A stretch of 64,000 nt of DNA from contig UQWL01000001.1 of the NCBI GenBank assembly GCA_900544715.1, positions 124,001 to 188,000 of the forward strand, in the 5' to 3' direction. The first letter of the stretch is position 1; each line of letters opens with the position of its first letter. Positions 49,106 through 57,647 of this stretch are shown here, in pieces. The notes below the pieces were generated by a model. It saw nothing but the letters and a program-made list of their open reading frames with translations. It was not told the origin of the DNA and searched no databases. The translations under genes and the position numbers were made by a program. Origin of the DNA: an uncultured Oscillospiraceae bacterium (GTDB lineage: Bacteria > Bacillota > Clostridia > Oscillospirales > Acutalibacteraceae).

Positions 49106-49854
49106 CGGCTCTCTCCTAACAGGCGAAGGTAAAGCGCGTTTAAATCCAGCTCTCTTCCGCGGGTTTGCTGCGCGGTTTCGATCCGTTCCAGCGTGTCACA
49201 CAGCAAGATGTGGCCGTGGTCGAGCACGCAGATCGCATCAGAAAAGGCTGCCTCCTCCATATAGTGGGTGGTGAAAAAAATCGTCATCTGCAATTGGCTG
49301 CGTAAGCTGTGCAGCACCTCCCAAACCTTTTGGCGCGTAACGGGGTCAAGGCCAGTGGTTGGCTCATCCAGAATCAGCAGGCCGGGCGCGGGCAGAAGCG
49401 CCCGCGCAATTTGGGCGAGGCGCTTTTGGCCGCCGGAACACTCCCGGTATTTCCGCGGGAGGATTGGCTCCAGCGCCAACAGGGAGGAAAGCTCTGAAAT
49501 GCGGTTTTTCAAATCCTTTTCTCTGGGGATATAGAGGCCGCCGCGATACAACAGGTTTTGATACACGCTCAGGTTCCCGTCCAGCACGTCGTCTTGAAAG
49601 ACAATGCCGATTTCCCGCTTAACCTGCTTTCGCTGGTGGTCGAGATCCATGCCGCCGACGCAGACGCTTCCGCCGCTTTTGAGCAGCAGGGTGGATAAAA
49701 TATTGATCGTGGTGCTTTTGCCCGCCCCGTTCGGCCCAAGAAAGGCGAAAATCTGCCCTTTGCCAACCTGAAAGCTGATGTGCTTAACCGCTTCGTGCCT
49801 GCGGTAAACCTTGCTTAAATCCGTTACGCAGATATATTCCGGCATCCTGTTCAT
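49102..49854 (-). CDS. ABC transporter ATP-binding protein
   Basis: A 250-residue ATPase partner of the ABC-2 permease. It has Walker A FAFLGPNGAGKSTTINILST, Q-loop IGIVFQDDVLDG, signature ECSGGQKRLAQIARALL, Walker B LLILDEPTTGLDP and H-loop FFTTHYMEEA. Its closest type is the DrrA/NodI-like drug or polysaccharide exporter group. ATG 49854 is used (AGAGG 5 nt further up); ATG 49845 is a possible alternative. Confidence 0.92.
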   Translation of the reverse strand: MNRMPEYICVTDLSKVYRRHEAVKHISFQVGKGQIFAFLGPNGAGKSTTINILSTLLLKSGGSVCVGGMDLDHQRKQVKREIGIVFQDDVLDGNLSVYQNLLYRGGLYIPREKDLKNRISELSSLLALEPILPRKYRECSGGQKRLAQIARALLPAPGLLILDEPTTGLDPVTRQKVWEVLHSLRSQLQMTIFFTTHYMEEAAFSDAICVLDHGHILLCDTLERIETAQQTRGRELDLNALYLRLLGESR

Positions 49855-49929
49855 CTCCCCCTCTTGCACCATATGCGGAAAAAAAAGACTTTATGAAGAT
49901 TATGAAAGCGCATTCTTTTTGGAATGCTG

Positions 49930-49958
49930 TTGTCACAGCGCATAAATTATGATAAAAT
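49930..49958 (+). promoter_or_regulatory. Promoter of leader RNA copy B
   Basis: TTGTCA (49930-49935), 17 nt, TAAAAT (49953-49958). Confidence 0.65.
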
Positions 49959-50046
49959 AGCTTCAAACATATTGTTTGAAGCATTGAAAAAATGCCTGTC
50001 GGCGTAAACCGCCTCCTGCCGCAAAGCGGCAACGTCATTTTTGTGG
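49959..50046 (+). ncRNA. Structured leader element, copy B (upstream of M28 peptidase)
   Basis: The same architecture as 23538-23625. H1 is GCTTCAAAC (49960-49968) with GTTTGAAGC (49974-49982). The junction helix is AAAAATG (49988-49994) with CATTTTT (50036-50042), enclosing GGCG/CGCC (50001-50013) and GCCGC-AAA-GCGGC (50018-50030). TAAAATAGCTTCAAA occurs at 49953-49967 and again at 50069-50083, flanking the element. Confidence 0.65.
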
Positions 50047-50095
50047 AGGAGAAGTTCTGCGCGAACGGTAAAATAGCTTCAAATAGATAGAAAGA

Positions 50096-51358
50096 GTGAG
50101 AGAATTGAAGTATGCAGAGCAGGCGGCAAACGGCAAAGCCTTTGACCTGAAGGCAACTGTGCAGTATTGCTGTGACCAGATCAAACAGATCATTGAAAAA
50201 GTCGGCCCCCGCGCGCCCGGCAGCCCGGAAGAGCTGAAGGCGCAGAAGATGATGGCCGAAGAGCTCGGGCAGTGGGCGGACGATGTGCAGATTGAGGAAT
50301 TCACCGTGCACCGCCAGGCGTTTATGGGCTTCATCCCGTTTACGGTTGCGTTGGGCATCATCGCCTCGTTCCTCTATTGGTTCGACCATGCGCTGGCCGC
50401 GCTGATTCTTGTGATCATCGGTGCAATTCCCCTGGTGTTGGAATTTGTGATGTATAAGCAGTTTATCGACCCACTGTTCCCCGGCCACCCGTCGCACAAC
50501 GTGATCGCTACCCGTAAGCCAAAGGGTGAGGTGAAACGCCGGATTTTCCTGGTGGGCCATTCTGACTCCCAATATGAGTGGACGCTCAACTATAAATTGG
50601 GCGGCAACGGCATGAAGGCGGTGCTAATCCCTGCTGTGGTGGGCTTTGTGATCTGCGGCGTTGCCAGCCTGGTGAAGTTCCTGGTGGCCGATGTGGCTGG
50701 CGTGGCGCTGACAGGCGGGCTGAATATCTTCTTCAAGATTTTTGGCGTGCTTCTGTTTTGCCTGTTCCCGTGCTTTATTGGCTTTCTGTTTTTTCAGAAT
50801 CCCTTTAAGAGCGTACCCGGCGCGAACGATAACCTCACCGGCTGCTATGTTGCCATGAGCACGCTCAAAACGCTGGCGGAAGCGGATATCCGCTTTGAAA
50901 ATACGGAGGTTGTCGTGCTGCTCTCCGGCTCTGAGGAAGCGGGCCTGCGCGGCGCAAAGGCCTATGCCAAGCGGCATAAGGAGGAGCTGCTCGCTACGGA
51001 AACCGTTGTGCTTGGGCTGGATACCTTCCGCGACCTGAAGGATCTCGCTGTTTATGACCGCGATCTGAGCGGCACCTTAAAGCATGATAAGCAGGCAAAG
51101 GAGCTTGTGAAAAACGCTGCCTCCAACTGCGGGCTCGATCTTCCCTATGCCTCAATCTACATCGGCGCATGCGACGCCGCCGCGTTTACGCAGATCGGGG
51201 TGAAGGCCACCGGCTTTGCCGCGATGGATCCCACGCCGCCGCGCTATTACCACACGCGGCTCGACAGCTGGGAGCTGCTGGAGCCGGAAGCGATCCGTAC
51301 GGGCATCGAAGTGGTCACGGAAGCCTGCTGCATGTATGATGCGGTTGGGCTGAAATAA
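50096..51358 (+). CDS. Membrane-embedded M28-family metallopeptidase
   Basis: A 420-residue zinc aminopeptidase-like protein. The N-terminal soluble part is split from the rest by two spans (FIPFTVALGIIASFLYW and ALILVIIGAIPLVLEFVMY), and two more (VLIPAVVGFVICGVASLV, GVLLFCLFPCFIGFLFF) interrupt the catalytic domain. Zinc ligands appear as GHSDSQYEW, GANDNLTG, SGSEEAGLRGA, LGLDTF and HTRLDS. The start is uncertain: GTG 50096 or TTG 50105, with only weak ribosome sites. The transcript begins with the copy B structured leader. Confidence 0.85.
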   Translation: MRELKYAEQAANGKAFDLKATVQYCCDQIKQIIEKVGPRAPGSPEELKAQKMMAEELGQWADDVQIEEFTVHRQAFMGFIPFTVALGIIASFLYWFDHALAALILVIIGAIPLVLEFVMYKQFIDPLFPGHPSHNVIATRKPKGEVKRRIFLVGHSDSQYEWTLNYKLGGNGMKAVLIPAVVGFVICGVASLVKFLVADVAGVALTGGLNIFFKIFGVLLFCLFPCFIGFLFFQNPFKSVPGANDNLTGCYVAMSTLKTLAEADIRFENTEVVVLLSGSEEAGLRGAKAYAKRHKEELLATETVVLGLDTFRDLKDLAVYDRDLSGTLKHDKQAKELVKNAASNCGLDLPYASIYIGACDAAAFTQIGVKATGFAAMDPTPPRYYHTRLDSWELLEPEAIRTGIEVVTEACCMYDAVGLK

Positions 51359-51390
51359 GTACATATCGAGAGTTGCGCATTGCAAAAACA

Positions 51391-51422
51391 TCCAGCTGCG
51401 GCCGATTGCAGCTGGATTTTTT
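51391..51422 (+). terminator. Terminator after the M28 peptidase
   Basis: TCCAGCTGC (51391-51399) pairs with GCAGCTGGA (51408-51416), then six T. The remaining gap to 51686 holds only the next promoter. Confidence 0.88.
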
Positions 51423-51501
51423 GCGCTTTGATGTGAGGCAAGTGCTGCAAAACGGGATGAAATCTGGCCTTTCAGGCATCGCGTTTGTTTTGCGCATCAT
51501 C

Positions 51502-51530
51502 TTGTGCTTTGATAGGGAATGGGATATAAT
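51502..51530 (+). promoter_or_regulatory. Promoter of xpaC-telA
   Basis: TTGTGC (51502-51507), 17 nt, TATAAT (51525-51530). A leader of about 150 nt follows. Confidence 0.7.
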
Positions 51531-51686
51531 AAATAGCATACCGCCTGCTGGGCGGCGTACCGGGAATGGTGGAGGGCTTGAATGGAATGGCCTTGCGGCT
51601 TTCCCGTTTAGGGGGCTTTTTCAGCGGGAGATGCCGCAGCTTGGATGCGCATGTGGAAAGGCGTATCAATAGGGTGGAGGAATAAA

Positions 51687-52850
51687 ATGGATGAATGGAA
51701 TCTTGCCGATCTGGTGCGGGAGATCAGCCAATCGGTTCAGCAAACGGTCAATAGCAATTCAAAAACGTTTGTAGAGATCAGGCGCACGGTGGGCAGCACA
51801 GTGAAGGGGATTAAGGACACCGTGCTGGAAACGGTCGATACTGTTAAAAATACGGCAGCGCACCCCAAAACGCCTCCGAAACCGGCGCCCTATCCCTCTC
51901 AATGGGTGGATAACAAGCTGATGAAGCGTTCTGCGCCTGGCAAAATCACCGGGTTGCTTTTGGCTCTGCTTGGCGCCGTGCCCGGCGTGCCGATTGCGGT
52001 GGCGCTGGTGGTCTCCGCGATCCTGCTGGCCGTCAAAGGGCTGAACCTTGGCGCGGCTGTGGCCTTTTTGAGCGTGGGTGCTGCTGGCTGCGGCGTTCTA
52101 TTTGGCGGCGGCCTGCGCATGCGCAGGCGAGCGCTTCGCTTTGAAGCCTATCGCAAGGAGCTGAGGGGCATGAGCTTTTGCTCGTTGGCACACCTTGCCC
52201 AATCGGTGGGCAAATCAGAGCGCTTTGTGGCAAAAGATATCAAGCGCATGATCGGGCTGGGATTTTTCCCGCAGGCGCACCTGGATGCACAGGAAACATG
52301 CCTGATTCTGGATCATGAAACCTACGCCCGTTACCTGGAGGCGGAAGAAGGCAGAAAACGCCGGGAGGCGGAGGATGAGCGCCGCCGCCAGCGCCTGAAA
52401 AATGACCCAAAGGCCGCCGAGCTGGAGGCCCTTCTGGAGGATGGCGATCGGGTGATCCGACAGATTCGGGAGGCAAACGATGCGATCCCGGGTGAGGATA
52501 TCTCGCAGAAGCTGTTTCGCCTGGAGGAGATCACCTCAAAGATTTTTGACCATGTGGAGAAGCACCCGGAGAAGCTGCCCGAAATCCGAAAGTTTTTGAA
52601 TTATTATCTGCCTATCACCTTAAAGCTGGTCGACGCCTACCGGGAGTTTGACAGCCAGCCGGTGCAGGGCGAGCATATTATGAGCGCCAAAGCGGAAATC
52701 CGTGAAACGCTGGATACCATTAATCAGGCGTTTGAAAACCTGCTGGATAGCTTGTTTGAGAATGCGGCAATGGATATTTCCACCGATATTTCTGCGTTGG
52801 AAGCCATGCTGGCCCAGGAGGGGCTGACGGGGAATGATTTTCAAAACTAG
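51687..52850 (+). CDS. XpaC-family membrane protein
   Basis: A 387-residue protein of the XpaC (5-bromo-4-chloroindolyl phosphate hydrolysis) family, which commonly pairs with TelA. An N-terminal helical region with a Pro-rich stretch (KTPPKPAPYPSQW) leads to two spans (GLLLALLGAVPGVPIAVALV, VAFLSVGAAGCGVLFGG). A winged-helix-like part (SVGKSERFVAKDIKRMIGLG) and a long charged coiled coil (RKRREAEDERRRQRLKNDPK) follow. ISQKLFRLEEITSKIFDHVE and FLNYYLPITLKLVDAY are family-typical. GGTGGAGGAAT precedes ATG 51687. The biochemical role is unknown. Confidence 0.85.
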   Translation: MDEWNLADLVREISQSVQQTVNSNSKTFVEIRRTVGSTVKGIKDTVLETVDTVKNTAAHPKTPPKPAPYPSQWVDNKLMKRSAPGKITGLLLALLGAVPGVPIAVALVVSAILLAVKGLNLGAAVAFLSVGAAGCGVLFGGGLRMRRRALRFEAYRKELRGMSFCSLAHLAQSVGKSERFVAKDIKRMIGLGFFPQAHLDAQETCLILDHETYARYLEAEEGRKRREAEDERRRQRLKNDPKAAELEALLEDGDRVIRQIREANDAIPGEDISQKLFRLEEITSKIFDHVEKHPEKLPEIRKFLNYYLPITLKLVDAYREFDSQPVQGEHIMSAKAEIRETLDTINQAFENLLDSLFENAAMDISTDISALEAMLAQEGLTGNDFQN

Positions 52851-52918
52851 GCTTTCCAAAGCACCATCCCCGGCTTCCCAGGGCGACACACCTGATTGAT
52901 TGAAGGAGGATCTTTGCC

Positions 52919-54070
52919 ATGAGCGAAGAAATGAAAGAAGTAACGGCGGTTCCCACCCTGACCTTCGAGCCATTTGAAAACGAACAGGCTGCGTTGCAAA
53001 CGGTGAGCGCGGCCGAGCCTGCGCCCCAAACCGCAGTGTTTGACGAAAGCTCTCTGACGGATGCGGAAAAGAAAATGGTGCAGGATTTTGCCTCTAAAAT
53101 TGAGCTGAGCAATTCCAGCATGGTGCTGCAATATGGTGCGGGCGCGCAAAAAAAGATGGCCGATTTTTCTGAATCGGCGCTGAATAATGTGCGTACCAAG
53201 GATCTGGGCGAAATCGGCAGCATGCTTTCCAACGTGGTCACGGAGCTGAAAAGCTTTGATGTGGGGGAAGAGGAAAAGGGCTTTTTGGGCTTCTTCAAAC
53301 GCAGCTCGAATAAGCTTACCTCTATGAAAGCCAAATACGCCAAGGCGGAAACCAATGTGGACGCGATCTGCCATACGCTCGAAGGCCATCAGGTGCAGCT
53401 TTTAAAGGATATTGCAATGTTGGATAAAATGTATGAGCTGAACAAGGTCTATTTTAAGGAACTCTCCATGTATATCTTGGCAGGCAAGAAGAAGCTTGCG
53501 CAGACGCGCGCCGAGCAATTGCCCATTCTGGTGGAAAGGGCGAAACAGACCGGCCTGCCAGAGGATGCGCAGGCGGCAAACGACCTTTCCTCTCTGTGCA
53601 GCCGCTTTGAAAAGAAGCTGCATGATTTGGAGCTGACGCGCATGATTTCCATCCAGATGGCGCCTCAGATCCGCCTGGTGCAAAATAACGATACGCTGAT
53701 GTCGGAAAAAATCCAGTCCACATTGGTGAATACGATCCCACTGTGGAAAAGCCAGATGGTGCTGGCCCTGGGCGTTGCTCATTCCCAGCAGGCGGCGCAG
53801 GCGCAGCGTGAAGTGACGGATATGACCAATGAGCTGCTGCGCAAAAATGCCGACACACTGAAAATGGCCTCCGTGGAAACCGCGAAGGAATCCGAGCGCG
53901 GAATTGTGGATATTGAAACGCTTAAGCATACCAACGAGAGCCTGATCTCCACACTGGATGAGGTGCTCCGTATTCAGCAGGAGGGCCGCCAGAAACGCCG
54001 CGAGGCAGAGCTGGAGATGGGCCGTATTGAAAACGAGCTCAAGCAAAAGCTGTTGGAAATAAACGGTTAA
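52919..54070 (+). CDS. telA: TelA-like toxic anion resistance protein
   Basis: A 383-residue cytoplasmic helical protein of the TelA/KlaA family, named for tellurite resistance but probably involved in envelope stress. Conserved stretches are DFASKIELSNSSMVLQYG, LDKMYELNKVYFKELSMYIL, QMAPQIRLVQNNDTLMSEKI, WKSQMVLALGVAHSQQAAQA and VDIETLKHTNESLISTLDEV. AAGGAGG precedes ATG 52919. It is 68 nt after xpaC in one unit, ended by a terminator. Confidence 0.93.
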   Translation: MSEEMKEVTAVPTLTFEPFENEQAALQTVSAAEPAPQTAVFDESSLTDAEKKMVQDFASKIELSNSSMVLQYGAGAQKKMADFSESALNNVRTKDLGEIGSMLSNVVTELKSFDVGEEEKGFLGFFKRSSNKLTSMKAKYAKAETNVDAICHTLEGHQVQLLKDIAMLDKMYELNKVYFKELSMYILAGKKKLAQTRAEQLPILVERAKQTGLPEDAQAANDLSSLCSRFEKKLHDLELTRMISIQMAPQIRLVQNNDTLMSEKIQSTLVNTIPLWKSQMVLALGVAHSQQAAQAQREVTDMTNELLRKNADTLKMASVETAKESERGIVDIETLKHTNESLISTLDEVLRIQQEGRQKRREAELEMGRIENELKQKLLEING

Positions 54071-54103
54071 GGAAATCGGATATTATCATTTCCGTTCAAT
54101 GCG

Positions 54104-54142
54104 AAAACGCCTCCCTCTTCCATTTGGAGAAGGAGGCGTTTT
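54104..54142. terminator. Terminator between telA and the convergent small gene
   Basis: AAAACGCCTCC (54104-54114) pairs with GGAGGCGTTTT (54132-54142). It serves both strands. Confidence 0.88.
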
Positions 54143-54192
54143 GGCCCTTCAAATCATTGCGCTTTGAAAAATCAAAGGAACCTGCCGCGCGC

Positions 54193-54426
54193 TTATCCGG
54201 CCTCCTGCTGGGCGGTCTGCCGGATTAATTCCATGATTTCTTCCACGGAAATCCCTTTTTGCTGCAAGGCGTCATACAGCGCGCCGACCTCTGTTTCCCG
54301 TTTGGCATTCAGCAGCTCCTGACGGCGTTCAAGCAGCTCGGCTTTGGTTTTATCGCAGCGGATCAGCTGGGCTTCCACCTTCCTGATTTCATCCTCATAA
54401 TCAATTGCTTTGCGTGGACGTGGCAT
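54193..54426 (-). CDS. Small coiled-coil protein, unknown function
   Basis: A 77-residue charged protein. A basic MPRPRKAIDYEDEIRKVEAQ head, a coiled coil (KTKAELLERRQELLNAKRE) and a C-terminal helix (ALYDALQQKGISVEEIMELI) suggest a nucleic-acid-binding or adaptor protein. AAAGGAG lies before the ATG on the minus strand. It resembles small proteins found on clostridial mobile elements (DUF4315-like), but no mobile element is seen here. Confidence 0.65.
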   Translation of the reverse strand: MPRPRKAIDYEDEIRKVEAQLIRCDKTKAELLERRQELLNAKRETEVGALYDALQQKGISVEEIMELIRQTAQQEAG

Positions 54427-54583
54427 AAAAAACAGCTCCTTTGCTTTTGTTTTCTGTTACCAATTATAGGCATGGCAAAGCGTAAATATGCGTACTTTGA
54501 AAAGATTGTCCGTGAAACGCCGCTTGACCCGCATAAAAAGTGGATATACTACAGGCAGTACCATTGAAAAGGCGGAGATCAAA

Positions 54584-56197
54584 ATGGCGAAACGCGTTGT
54601 CGCTATGTTTTTTGCGCTGATGCTTTCTTTCGGATTGCTGTTTGTCCGGATTTTGAGCATTTCTCAAAGCGAATATGCGCAGGCCGCCGTGCGGAACAAT
54701 ACGCGCACGATCACGGCCGGTTCTGCGCGCGGCACATTTTATGATTGCAATGGCCTGCCGCTGGTGAATTCCGACAAGCGGTATGTTGCGCTTTTAAAGC
54801 CAACCCCTGAGGCGCTGAGCGCAATTGAGCCGTATATCGATGCCGGGGAGCTCTCCGGCATCCGGGAGAAGATGAGCAAGGGCTATCCGATATCGATCGA
54901 TGTGGATACAGATGCGATCGACTGCCCGGATATTACGGTTGTGGAGGCAAAGGTGCGCTATACGCAGCAGCAGCCCGCCGTCCATCTGATCGGCCATCTG
55001 GACGGCGCGGGAGAGAAAGGGGAAACAGGGCTGGAAAAGAGCTTTGACAGCTGGCTCCAAATGCCAGAAAGCGATCTGCGCGTGAGTTTTTCCATCGATG
55101 CACAGGGCAGGCTGCTCAGCGGGGAACAGCCCACGGTGGAGCGCGGCGGCTACGATTCTCCCAAAGGGGTGCGGCTGACGATCGACAAGCACATTCAGAC
55201 GCTGGCGGAGGAAAGCCTCTCGCACTCCTCCATTGAACGCGGGGCTGTCGTTGTGCTGGAAGCTGCAACGGGAAAAATTCGTGCGATGGCAAGCTGCCCT
55301 GCGTTTGATCCAAACGATATTGCCAAAAGCCTCAGCAATGCGGATTCCCCCCTGATTAACCGGGCGCTTACGCCCTATGCAGTCGGTTCCGTTTTTAAGC
55401 CCGTGGTGGCGGCCGCCGCGCTGGAGGCAGGGCTTTCCTCAAGCCTTTCTTATACCTGCACGGGTGCGATTACACAGGGGAAAACCGTATTTCACTGCCA
55501 TGAGCTGGGCGGGCACGGCACGATCGATATGGAAGAGGCGATGGAGGTTTCCTGCAACCCGTATTTTATCAATTTGGCTTCCAAGCTGGAGCCGGGGCAG
55601 ATCGTTGAGATGGCGGACCGGCTCGGCTTTGGCACTGCTACCGCGCTGGCGGACAATTTATCGGCGCCGGCGGGCTCGCTTCCCCGGGCGGAGGAGCTCA
55701 ATTCCCCAGCCGCGGTGGCGAACCTTGCCTTTGGGCAGGGGACGTTGATGGCCACACCCTTGCAGCTTGCATCCCTCTACGCCTGTATCGCCAATGACGG
55801 CGGATATCAAAAGGCCATGTTGGTTGAAGGGCGAGTCGATGATGAGGGAAATTTGCTGGAGGAAGCGGAAATTCAGCCGCCCCTACAGGCGATGAGCGTA
55901 TCGACGGCGCATACGATCCAACGCTTTTTGATTCAGACGGTAGAAGAGGGGAGCGGGAGGCACGCAAAACCGGAGGGCGGTACGGCGGCTGGCAAAACGG
56001 CGACTGCACAGACCGGCTGGTATGACGGAGAGCGGGAAATTCTGCACACCTGGTTTGCAGGCTATTTCCCCGCGGAGGAGCCGGAATATGCGATTGTTGT
56101 GCTTAAGGAGGATGGCTCCTCCGGCGCAACGGATGGTGCGCCGGTATTCAAAGAGATTGCGGAGGGAATTACTCGGATGAAGGTTCAGGGGCGTTAG
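54584..56197 (+). CDS. Class B penicillin-binding protein (D,D-transpeptidase)
   Basis: A 537-residue cell-wall transpeptidase of the FtsI/SpoVD type. One N-terminal span (VVAMFFALMLSFGLLFVRIL) anchors a dimerisation domain (SARGTFYDCNGLPL). The penicillin-binding module carries GSVFKPVV (SxxK), VSCNPYF (SxN) and AGKTATAQTG, where the usual KTG is KTA. No C-terminal PASTA repeats. ATG 54584 is used because GGCGGAGA precedes it. It has its own terminator and no division-cluster neighbours, so a sporulation or accessory role is possible. Confidence 0.9.
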   Translation: MAKRVVAMFFALMLSFGLLFVRILSISQSEYAQAAVRNNTRTITAGSARGTFYDCNGLPLVNSDKRYVALLKPTPEALSAIEPYIDAGELSGIREKMSKGYPISIDVDTDAIDCPDITVVEAKVRYTQQQPAVHLIGHLDGAGEKGETGLEKSFDSWLQMPESDLRVSFSIDAQGRLLSGEQPTVERGGYDSPKGVRLTIDKHIQTLAEESLSHSSIERGAVVVLEAATGKIRAMASCPAFDPNDIAKSLSNADSPLINRALTPYAVGSVFKPVVAAAALEAGLSSSLSYTCTGAITQGKTVFHCHELGGHGTIDMEEAMEVSCNPYFINLASKLEPGQIVEMADRLGFGTATALADNLSAPAGSLPRAEELNSPAAVANLAFGQGTLMATPLQLASLYACIANDGGYQKAMLVEGRVDDEGNLLEEAEIQPPLQAMSVSTAHTIQRFLIQTVEEGSGRHAKPEGGTAAGKTATAQTGWYDGEREILHTWFAGYFPAEEPEYAIVVLKEDGSSGATDGAPVFKEIAEGITRMKVQGR

Positions 56198-56214
56198 TAA
56201 AGAAAAAAATACAA

Positions 56215-56254
56215 AAAAATGCGCCGCAAAGTGGATGCTTTGCGGCGCATTTTT
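56215..56254. terminator. Bidirectional terminator
   Basis: A perfect 17-bp stem, AAAAATGCGCCGCAAAG (56215-56231) with 56238-56254, between convergent genes. Confidence 0.92.
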
Positions 56255-56278
56255 CTGCAGAATATTGCAAATCCAATT

Positions 56279-56494
56279 TTATTTCATCATCCGCATCTGA
56301 TCGGTGCGGTTCAAAAGGTAATCGACGGAAACTTCGTAAAAATCCGCCAATTGAATCAGGATTTCGGTGGGAATATCCAATTCACCGCGTTCATAATTGC
56401 TGTAAACGCGCTGGCTGCAGGATAAAATTTTGCCCATCTGTACCTGTGTCAGGTCGTGATCCTCGCGCAATTCGCGGATTCGTTGATATAACAT
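56279..56494 (-). CDS. XRE-family regulator
   Basis: A 71-residue Cro/CI-like repressor: RIRELREDHDLTQVQMGKIL, SCSQRVYSNYERGELDIPTE and QLADFYEVSVDYLLNRTDQM. It is a close paralogue of the XRE protein at 40554-40757. Two palindromes in the divergent promoter region (56522-56565) are likely its operators, controlling itself and the membrane protein on the other side. Confidence 0.9.
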   Translation of the reverse strand: MLYQRIRELREDHDLTQVQMGKILSCSQRVYSNYERGELDIPTEILIQLADFYEVSVDYLLNRTDQMRMMK

Positions 56495-56521
56495 GTTTTT
56501 TCACCCAGATAAAGGATAACA

Positions 56522-56567
56522 TAGCGGATTTTCCGCTATTGACTTTTAGCGTAAAATCCGCTAAACT
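56522..56567 (+). promoter_or_regulatory. Divergent promoter with twin operators
   Basis: On the plus strand TTGACT (56539-56544), 17 nt, TAAACT (56562-56567). TAGCGGA-TTT-TCCGCTA (56522-56538) abuts the -35, and TTTAGCG-N7-CGCTAAA (56545-56565) fills the spacer and part of the -10. Confidence 0.75.
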
Positions 56568-56607
56568 CGTTGTAAACATTGTGGAGAAAAGAGGGGGAAT
56601 GCAACGA

Positions 56608-57162
56608 ATGAATTGTAAAAACTGTGAAAAACAGACGAATTCCATTTCCAATAGAAAAATGGAAGAGGATACCGCCTTGGGAAAGAAGGAAGACCAGGAG
56701 CGCTTGTTTCCCCTGCTCTGGATTCTCGGCTTTAGTATTTTAAGTGAAATTTTCCTCTTCGTAATACAGGAGCTGGGGCGCAGCCTGATCGAGTGGATAC
56801 AGGCATTCTCACCGGAAGGGATTGCCCCGTTGCTGATCTCCTATTTGACGACGGCGCTGTCCGCCCTATTCCCGCTCCTCATTTTTGCCATCGGGATTCG
56901 CCTTTATGCATCCGGGCGAAAAGAGCAGTTTCCGCGGCCTGTTCGGATTGTGGCCGTGGCGCTCTTTCTTTGCGGGCATACGGCTGCCGCGGCTTTGTCG
57001 GGGGTGTTGGCCTCGTTTTTGTTGCTGTGCGCCGGGTTGATCTTTGAGCTGTCTGCAAGCGATGCATCCCTGGCCGGTACAATCCTTTCTCTGTTGTTGC
57101 GCATCGCCTTCGAAACGGCGGCTGTGGGGTGGGTTTTGCGGCAATATGAACTGGTCCGGTAA
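56608..57162 (+). CDS. Integral membrane protein controlled by the XRE regulator
   Basis: A 184-residue protein with a short N-terminal MNCKNCEKQT (one CxxC pair), a charged stretch, and four or five spans: LLWILGFSILSEIFLFVIQE, LLISYLTTALSALFPLLIFA, VRIVAVALFLCGHTAAAALS and TILSLLLRIAFETAAVGWVL. ATG 56608 lies about 10 nt after GAGGGGGA; ATG 56599 touches it. Its promoter holds two repressor palindromes. The function is not recognised; this pairing could be an immunity or transport module. Confidence 0.65.
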   Translation: MNCKNCEKQTNSISNRKMEEDTALGKKEDQERLFPLLWILGFSILSEIFLFVIQELGRSLIEWIQAFSPEGIAPLLISYLTTALSALFPLLIFAIGIRLYASGRKEQFPRPVRIVAVALFLCGHTAAAALSGVLASFLLLCAGLIFELSASDASLAGTILSLLLRIAFETAAVGWVLRQYELVR

Positions 57163-57348
57163 CCGCGCAATGGGATCCTCCCCTCGCTTTCAGGCCTTCG
57201 TTTTCGACAATCCTCATCATGGGCTTTGAAATCAGGCGAAAGGGCGATTGTTTTTTTGCGGAGGCATGCTGATACAGGTGATGAAACGTCTGCGATCAAG
57301 CTGTGACTACCTCCGCCAATGTGGCCATCCCATTGCGGCTGCACCGCA

Positions 57349-57377
57349 TTGACAAACTCTTTTCTTCACGTTATAAT
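57349..57377 (+). promoter_or_regulatory. Consensus promoter of alaS
   Basis: TTGACA (57349-57354), exactly 17 nt, TATAAT (57372-57377). Confidence 0.9.
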
Positions 57378-57384
57378 TATTTTA

Positions 57385-57616
57385 ATCATTGTTAACAGGC
57401 TTTGAAGGGATCGACCGTGTGATTTCCCGCCATCAGAGAGGAAGGCCCCCAGGCTGCAAGGCTTTCCGCGGCGAATACACGGCGTGCCGCCCCGGAGCCC
57501 GCTGCGAGGAGCAGCGCGTCCCCCCGCGTTAAGGGAGTTGAGAGGTGCTTTTTGCACAATTTGGGTGGTACCGCGGAGTGATCCGTCCCAATTTGTACGA
57601 AAGGCGTTTTTTGTTT
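57385..57616 (+). promoter_or_regulatory. T-box riboswitch of alaS
   Basis: The T-box sequence TGGGTGGTACCGCG is at 57562-57575. Stem I can form from CCGTGT (57415-57420) with ACACGG (57477-57482). AGAGAG (57435-57440) sits below a distal hairpin GGAAGGCC (57440-57447) with GGCTTTCC (57460-57467). TTGGG near the T-box can pair with CCCAA (57587-57591) as terminator, followed by GGCGTTTTTTG. It senses uncharged tRNA, presumably tRNA-Ala. Confidence 0.85.
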
Positions 57617-57647
57617 TCCAGAGAATTTGAAGATTGAGGTGCTGCAA

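Noticed and set aside
51373..51672. Open frame of 99 codons between the M28 and xpaC genes
   Set aside because: It contains the M28 terminator and the xpaC promoter and has no ribosome site.
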